Assembly (NCBI RefSeq): GCF_006742205.1
Contig: NZ_AP019721.1
Location: 1,116,001-1,180,000 of the forward strand
Source of the DNA: Staphylococcus epidermidis
Lineage (GTDB): Bacteria; Bacillota; Bacilli; Staphylococcales; Staphylococcaceae
DNA: 64,000 bases
Reading direction: 5' to 3'
Made by a program: the position numbers and the translations under genes. Below the pieces are notes generated by a model that saw only the letters and a program-made list of their open reading frames with translations, was not told where the DNA came from and did no database searches. Positions 59,028 through 64,000 of the stretch are shown in pieces. Position 1 is the first letter of the stretch; each line of letters starts with the position of its first letter.

Positions 59028-60320
59028 ATGTTCGTCGATCAAGTGAAAATATCTCTAAAAGCTGGTGATGGAGGTAATGGCATCACTGCTTACAGAAGAG
59101 AAAAATATGTACCTTTTGGTGGTCCAGCTGGTGGCGACGGTGGTAAAGGTGCTTCTGTGGTATTTGAAGTGGATGAAGGATTGAGAACTTTATTAGATTT
59201 CAGATATCAAAGACATTTTAAAGCTAAAAAAGGCGAAAATGGTCAAAGTAGCAACATGCATGGTAGAAATGCGGAAGACTTAGTGTTAAAAGTACCACCA
59301 GGTACAATTATTAAAAGTGTTGAAAGTGAAGAAGTGCTTGCAGATTTGGTTGAAGATGGCCAACGTGCTATTGTAGCTAGAGGAGGACGCGGCGGGCGTG
59401 GTAACTCAAGATTTGCTACCCCTAGAAATCCTGCGCCAGATTTTAGTGAAAATGGTGAGCCAGGCGAAGAATTAGAAGTGACTTTAGAGTTGAAATTGTT
59501 AGCAGATGTTGGATTAGTTGGTTTTCCTAGTGTGGGTAAATCTACATTGCTTTCAATAGTTTCTAAAGCGAAACCTAAGATAGGTGCTTATCACTTTACG
59601 ACAATAAAGCCTAATCTAGGTGTTGTTTCAACTCCTGATTATAGAAGTTTTGTTATGGCAGATTTACCAGGATTAATTGAGGGCGCTTCTGATGGTGTCG
59701 GCCTTGGACATCAATTCTTAAGACATGTTGAACGAACTAAAGTGATTGTTCATATGATTGATATGAGTGGGTCAGAAGGTCGAAACCCATTAGACGATTA
59801 TAAAATTATTAATCAAGAATTAATCAATTATAAACAACGCTTAGAAGATCGTCCACAAATTATAGTCGCAAATAAAATGGATTTACCTGATTCACAAGGG
59901 AATTTATCGCATTTTAAGGAACAATTAGATAACGATGTGACAGTTGTTCCTGTTTCAACTATTACGAGAGACAATATTGATCAATTATTATATCAAATTG
60001 CCGATAAGCTCGAGGAAGTTAAAGATGTTGACTTCTCAGTTGAAGAAGATGAGAATTTAGGTGTTAATCGTGTATTATATAAACACACACCATCAGCAGA
60101 TAAATTTACTATTTCTAGAGATGATGACGGCGCATATGTAGTGAGTGGCAATGCTATTGAAAGAATGTTTAAAATGACTGATTTTAATAGTGATCCAGCT
60201 GTAAGAAGATTCGCAAGACAAATGCGGTCAATGGGTATTGATGATGCTTTAAGAGAGAGAGGTTGTAGCAATGGTGATATTGTTAGAATCTTAGGCGGAG
60301 AATTTGAATTTGTCGAATAG
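59028..60320 (+). CDS. obg: GTPase Obg (CgtA)
   Basis: 430 residues from ATG 59028 ([18 protein letters not shown]); the GTG at 59019 is inside AGAGGTG. Glycine-rich Obg fold 1-158, G domain with GFPSVGKST near 165, [10 protein letters not shown] near 212 and NKMD near 282, and a C-terminal OCT domain (about 345-430). Essential in 50S maturation and tied to (p)ppGpp. First gene after the palindromic promoter; the ACT gene follows at once. Confidence 0.96.
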   Translation: MFVDQVKISLKAGDGGNGITAYRREKYVPFGGPAGGDGGKGASVVFEVDEGLRTLLDFRYQRHFKAKKGENGQSSNMHGRNAEDLVLKVPPGTIIKSVESEEVLADLVEDGQRAIVARGGRGGRGNSRFATPRNPAPDFSENGEPGEELEVTLELKLLADVGLVGFPSVGKSTLLSIVSKAKPKIGAYHFTTIKPNLGVVSTPDYRSFVMADLPGLIEGASDGVGLGHQFLRHVERTKVIVHMIDMSGSEGRNPLDDYKIINQELINYKQRLEDRPQIIVANKMDLPDSQGNLSHFKEQLDNDVTVVPVSTITRDNIDQLLYQIADKLEEVKDVDFSVEEDENLGVNRVLYKHTPSADKFTISRDDDGAYVVSGNAIERMFKMTDFNSDPAVRRFARQMRSMGIDDALRERGCSNGDIVRILGGEFEFVE

Positions 60321-60331
60321 GGGTGTCTAAA

Positions 60332-60787
60332 TTGGACAATAAAGACAATCGAAAATTTTATTTAATTAGAGAAGATGTACTACCAGAATCTGTCATCAAA
60401 ACTTTAAAAGTTAAGGATGCTTTAAAAAATAATTCGAATTTGTCCATTTATGATGCTGTAAAACAATTCAATCTCTCTAGAAGTGCATTTTACAAATATA
60501 GAGAGACAATATTTCCAGTAGATGAAAAAATATTAGATCAAAGAGAATTTACTTTGATTTTATATGTAAATGATATTGTTGGAATGTTAGCCCAAGTTCT
60601 TAATGCAATCTCTCAACTTCAATTATCAGTGTTGACAATTCATCAAAGTGTTCCAATTGAAGATAAAGCGACAATCACACTATCTTTAAATGCGAGAAAT
60701 TCTAATTTATCCATTGATGAGGTCATTGAATCATTAAGAGAGATAAATCATGTAACTAAAGTAGACTTAATAAGTATGACTATGTAA
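60332..60787 (+). CDS. ACT-domain protein (PheB-like)
   Basis: 151 residues from TTG 60332 (MDNKDNRKFYLIRED); the GTG at 60323 overlaps the ribosome site GGGGTG and is less likely. N-terminal helical/HTH-like part (SIYDAVKQFNLSRSAFYKYRE) and a C-terminal ACT domain (about 70-148, FTLILYVNDIVGMLAQVLN). Bacillus PheB sits next to obg and pheA; there is no pheA here. A regulatory amino-acid sensor is inferred. Confidence 0.85.
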   Translation: MDNKDNRKFYLIREDVLPESVIKTLKVKDALKNNSNLSIYDAVKQFNLSRSAFYKYRETIFPVDEKILDQREFTLILYVNDIVGMLAQVLNAISQLQLSVLTIHQSVPIEDKATITLSLNARNSNLSIDEVIESLREINHVTKVDLISMTM

Positions 60788-60799
60788 AGGAGTACTGAC

Positions 60800-61402
60800 A
60801 TGTATGCATATATTAAAGGAACATTATCTCAGTTGTTCCCTACACATGTAGTGGTTGAGACATGTGGCATAGGTTATGAGATACAAACGCCTAATTCCTA
60901 TCGTTTTCAAAAATATCTTGAAAAAGAAGTCCAAATTTATACTTCACTAATTGTACGAGAAGATGCTCAACTACTATATGGCTTTATTAATGAAGAGGAA
61001 AAAGAAATGTTTCTTAGCTTAATAAAAGTGACTGGGATAGGACCTAAATCAGCTTTAGCGATACTTGCTTCAAGTACACCACATGAAGTTAAATTGGCTA
61101 TCGAAAATGAAAATGATGCTTATTTAACACAATTTCCTGGGATAGGAAAGAAAACTGCAAGACAAATTGTGTTAGATTTAAAAGGGAAGGTTACAATTAC
61201 TGAAGAAAATAGTGACGATTTATTACAAACTCAAGTTAATGGTAATGAACAAAACCAAATAATATCTGAAGCACTATTAGCTTTACAAGCACTGGGCTAT
61301 TCTAAACGAGAATTAACCAAAGTAGAAAAATCCTTAAACAAACATAATGTGAATAGTGTGGATGAAGCCGTTAAAATAGGACTACAAACACTAGTTTCTT
61401 AA
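60800..61402 (+). CDS. ruvA: Holliday junction helicase subunit RuvA
   Basis: 200 residues. OB fold 1-63, two helix-hairpin-helix motifs ([13 protein letters not shown] near 77, [13 protein letters not shown] near 112) and a C-terminal RuvB-binding domain (about 150-200, [15 protein letters not shown]). It binds four-way junctions and loads RuvB. 13 bases separate it from ruvB. Confidence 0.97.
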   Translation: MYAYIKGTLSQLFPTHVVVETCGIGYEIQTPNSYRFQKYLEKEVQIYTSLIVREDAQLLYGFINEEEKEMFLSLIKVTGIGPKSALAILASSTPHEVKLAIENENDAYLTQFPGIGKKTARQIVLDLKGKVTITEENSDDLLQTQVNGNEQNQIISEALLALQALGYSKRELTKVEKSLNKHNVNSVDEAVKIGLQTLVS

Positions 61403-61415
61403 TGGAGGAAGTCAA

Positions 61416-62420
61416 ATGGATAAAAGAATGGTCGATCAAGAATTTCATAATGAAGATACTGACTTGGAATTATCACTAAGACCAACACAATTAAAGCAGT
61501 ATATAGGTCAATCCTCTATAAAAAGTAATTTAGAAGTCTTTATCAAGGCTGCCAAACTTAGACAAGAGCCACTCGATCATGTCTTGTTATTTGGTCCTCC
61601 AGGACTAGGTAAAACGACGCTATCAAATATCATTGCTAATGAGATGGAGGTAAATATTCGTACCATCTCAGGACCATCTTTAGAAAGACCAGGTGACTTA
61701 GCAGCGATATTATCTGGGTTACAGCCAGGTGATGTGTTATTTATCGATGAAATTCATAGATTAAGTAGTGTTGTTGAAGAAGTTCTGTATCCTGCTATGG
61801 AAGATTTTTTCTTAGACATCATCATCGGTAAAGGCGATGAAGCAAGAAGTATTCGAATAGATTTGCCGCCATTTACATTAGTTGGAGCAACGACAAGAGC
61901 CGGTAGTTTAACGGGGCCATTAAGAGATCGTTTTGGTGTGCATCTTAGATTAGAGTATTATAATGAAAATGATTTAAAGGAAATAATCACGCGAACTGCA
62001 GAGGTCTTAGGAACGGACATCGATAAGGAAAGCGCCTTAGAATTAGCTCGTCGTTCTAGAGGTACACCTAGGATAGCGAATAGGTTACTAAAACGTGTAA
62101 GAGACTTCCAACAAGTAAATGAAGACGATCAGATATATATTGAAACGACTAAACGAGCATTACAATTACTGCAGGTCGACCAACACGGTTTAGATTACAT
62201 TGACCATAAAATGATGAATTGTATTATTAATCAGTACAATGGTGGTCCTGTTGGATTAGATACAATTGCAGTTTCAATAGGTGAAGAACGAGTGACTATA
62301 GAAGATGTATATGAACCTTTCTTAATCCAAAGAGGTTTCTTGGAAAGGACTCCACGTGGGAGAAAAGCAACTGCTTTAGCCTATGAACACTTTAATACTA
62401 CTAACGAAAAGAGGGAATAA
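61416..62420 (+). CDS. ruvB: Holliday junction branch migration ATPase RuvB
   Basis: 334 residues. Walker [12 protein letters not shown] near 60, Walker [10 protein letters not shown] near 108, sensor GATTRAGSL near 155, arginine finger LRDRFG near 170 and a C-terminal winged helix ([14 protein letters not shown]). ATG follows TGGAGGAAGTC. It drives branch migration with RuvA. Confidence 0.97.
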   Translation: MDKRMVDQEFHNEDTDLELSLRPTQLKQYIGQSSIKSNLEVFIKAAKLRQEPLDHVLLFGPPGLGKTTLSNIIANEMEVNIRTISGPSLERPGDLAAILSGLQPGDVLFIDEIHRLSSVVEEVLYPAMEDFFLDIIIGKGDEARSIRIDLPPFTLVGATTRAGSLTGPLRDRFGVHLRLEYYNENDLKEIITRTAEVLGTDIDKESALELARRSRGTPRIANRLLKRVRDFQQVNEDDQIYIETTKRALQLLQVDQHGLDYIDHKMMNCIINQYNGGPVGLDTIAVSIGEERVTIEDVYEPFLIQRGFLERTPRGRKATALAYEHFNTTNEKRE

Positions 62421-62421
62421 T

Positions 62422-63447
62422 TTGAATATCGAAGATTTCGATTATCATTTGCCAGAGTCTCTCATTGCACAAACACCACTAAAAAACAGAGACCAAAGTA
62501 GATTGTTAGTTCTTAGCAAAGATACTGGTGAGCTGACACACTTACATTTTAGAGATGTCATCCATTATTTTGAGCCTGGTGATACATTGGTTCTTAATGA
62601 TACACGTGTTATGCCTGCTAGATTATTTGGCCTAAAAGAAGAAACTGGTGCTAAAGTTGAAATGCTAATGCTCACCCAAATTGAAGGTAATGATTGGGAA
62701 GTTTTACTTAAACCTGCAAAGAGAATTAAAAAAGGTCATCGTCTAAATTTTGGAGATGGTAAAATCGTTGCTGAGTGTATTGAGGAACTTGAACAGGGCG
62801 GGCGTATTATGCGTCTACATTATGAGGGTATACTCCAAGAACGCTTAGATGAATTAGGCGAGATGCCATTACCTCCATATATTAAAGAAAGATTAGATGA
62901 TCCTGATAGGTATCAAACGGTTTATGCTAAAGAGAGTGGATCAGCAGCTGCACCAACAGCGGGTTTACATTTTACTGATGATTTGCTAAATAAAATTAAA
63001 CAAAAAGGGGTACATATCGCTTTTATTACATTGCATGTTGGATTAGGAACCTTTAGACCCGTAAGTGTTGAAAATATCGATGATCACGAAATGCATAGTG
63101 AGTATTATCAAATGACACAAGAAACGGCTGATTTATTAAATAAAACAAAAGAAAGTGGGAAGCGTGTGATATCAGTTGGAACAACATCAACGCGTACATT
63201 AGAAACGATACGTCGTGATCATCCTCAATTTGTTGCCACAAGTGGATGGACTGATATCTTTATTTATCCTGGCTTTGAGTTTAAAGCGATAGATGGGTTA
63301 ATTACTAATTTCCACTTACCTAAATCAACGTTAGTCATGCTAGTATCAGCATTTAGCAATAAAAAATATATTTTAAACGCTTATCATAAAGCTGTTGAAA
63401 TGGAGTATCGATTCTTTAGTTTTGGAGATGCAATGTTAATTATATAA
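62422..63447 (+). CDS. queA: S-adenosylmethionine:tRNA ribosyltransferase-isomerase
   Basis: 341 residues from TTG 62422 ([17 protein letters not shown]), six bases after GAGGGA; the frame to 62383 overlaps ruvB and lacks a site. Family motifs: [12 protein letters not shown] near 58, [18 protein letters not shown] near 172, [11 protein letters not shown] near 212 and TSTRTLE near 255. It moves the ribose part of SAM to preQ1-tRNA to form epoxyqueuosine. Followed by tgt. Confidence 0.96.
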   Translation: MNIEDFDYHLPESLIAQTPLKNRDQSRLLVLSKDTGELTHLHFRDVIHYFEPGDTLVLNDTRVMPARLFGLKEETGAKVEMLMLTQIEGNDWEVLLKPAKRIKKGHRLNFGDGKIVAECIEELEQGGRIMRLHYEGILQERLDELGEMPLPPYIKERLDDPDRYQTVYAKESGSAAAPTAGLHFTDDLLNKIKQKGVHIAFITLHVGLGTFRPVSVENIDDHEMHSEYYQMTQETADLLNKTKESGKRVISVGTTSTRTLETIRRDHPQFVATSGWTDIFIYPGFEFKAIDGLITNFHLPKSTLVMLVSAFSNKKYILNAYHKAVEMEYRFFSFGDAMLII

Positions 63448-63464
63448 AAGAATGTGAGGTTTAA

Positions 63465-64000
<536 letters not shown>

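Noticed and set aside
62383-62421. Longer queA overlapping the end of ruvB
   Set aside because: No ribosome site; the TTG at 62422 has GAGGGA at the right distance and gives the family start [11 protein letters not shown].

Overview
The window is a low-GC, gene-dense stretch of a Staphylococcus core chromosome. Gene order (nrnA-dnaE, malic enzyme-accD-accA-pfkA-pyk, citZ-icd-phoP-phoR-polA-mutM-coaE-gapB-nrdR-dnaB-dnaI, thrS-lysP-infC-rpmI-rplT, tig-clpX-ysxC, hemA-X-C-D-B-L, tag-valS-folC-comC-radC, mreC-mreD, rplU-prp-rpmA, obg-pheB-ruvA-ruvB-queA-tgt) matches the order I know from staphylococci and largely from Bacillus. Protein sequences look like a coagulase-negative species of the S. 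haemolyticus/S. epidermidis type. That species call is from memory and is not certain. There is no prophage, plasmid, genomic island, CRISPR array, rRNA or tRNA.

Layout. 0.1-6.2 kb: a universal stress protein, a DRTGG/CBS regulator, the nanoRNase/pAp phosphatase NrnA and the polymerase DnaE. 6.5-12.6 kb: malic enzyme, the carboxyltransferase pair of acetyl-CoA carboxylase, phosphofructokinase and pyruvate kinase. 12.9-17.1 kb: a leftward amino-acid permease divergent from citrate synthase and isocitrate dehydrogenase. 17.4-24.2 kb: PhoPR, then DNA repair and CoA synthesis. 24.2-25.1 kb: the only mobile-element trace, a decayed IS1182/IS1272-type transposase fragment. 25.1-29.4 kb: gluconeogenic GapB and the replication-restart set NrdR-DnaB-DnaI. 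29.4-35 kb: thrS, lysP and infC-rpmI-rplT, each behind its own RNA regulator (T-box, lysine riboswitch, L20 leader). 35.4-40.7 kb: a NUDIX protein, a YsoA-like repeat protein, trigger factor, ClpX and YsxC. 40.8-47 kb: the complete glutamate-to-uroporphyrinogen-precursor haem operon. 47-57.8 kb: an AbrB-type membrane protein, Tag, T-box-controlled ValS, FolC, ComC, RadC, two very small ORFs and MreCD. 57.8-64 kb: L21/Prp/L27, Obg, an ACT protein, RuvAB, QueA and the start of Tgt.

The genes are mostly housekeeping: central carbon flow (glycolysis, TCA entry, gluconeogenesis), fatty-acid initiation, haem, translation, replication and repair. Regulation is visible in the DNA: two T-boxes, a lysine riboswitch, two ribosomal-protein leaders, a CcpN-type double operator at gapB, a cre-like site before pfkA and several clear sigma-A promoters. 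Many start codons had to be moved inward because the longest reading frame begins inside the Shine-Dalgarno sequence.

I did not find a new multi-gene system. The observations most worth checking are a perfect 26-bp palindrome on the obg promoter that resembles a NrdR box, an apparent ATA start codon for infC, the CcpN-box pair at gapB, a 46-bp AT-rich palindrome between the lysine riboswitch and lysP, a STAR-like repeat after hemL, a dispersed family of GGGACA terminators, and two small proteins (59 and 46 residues).
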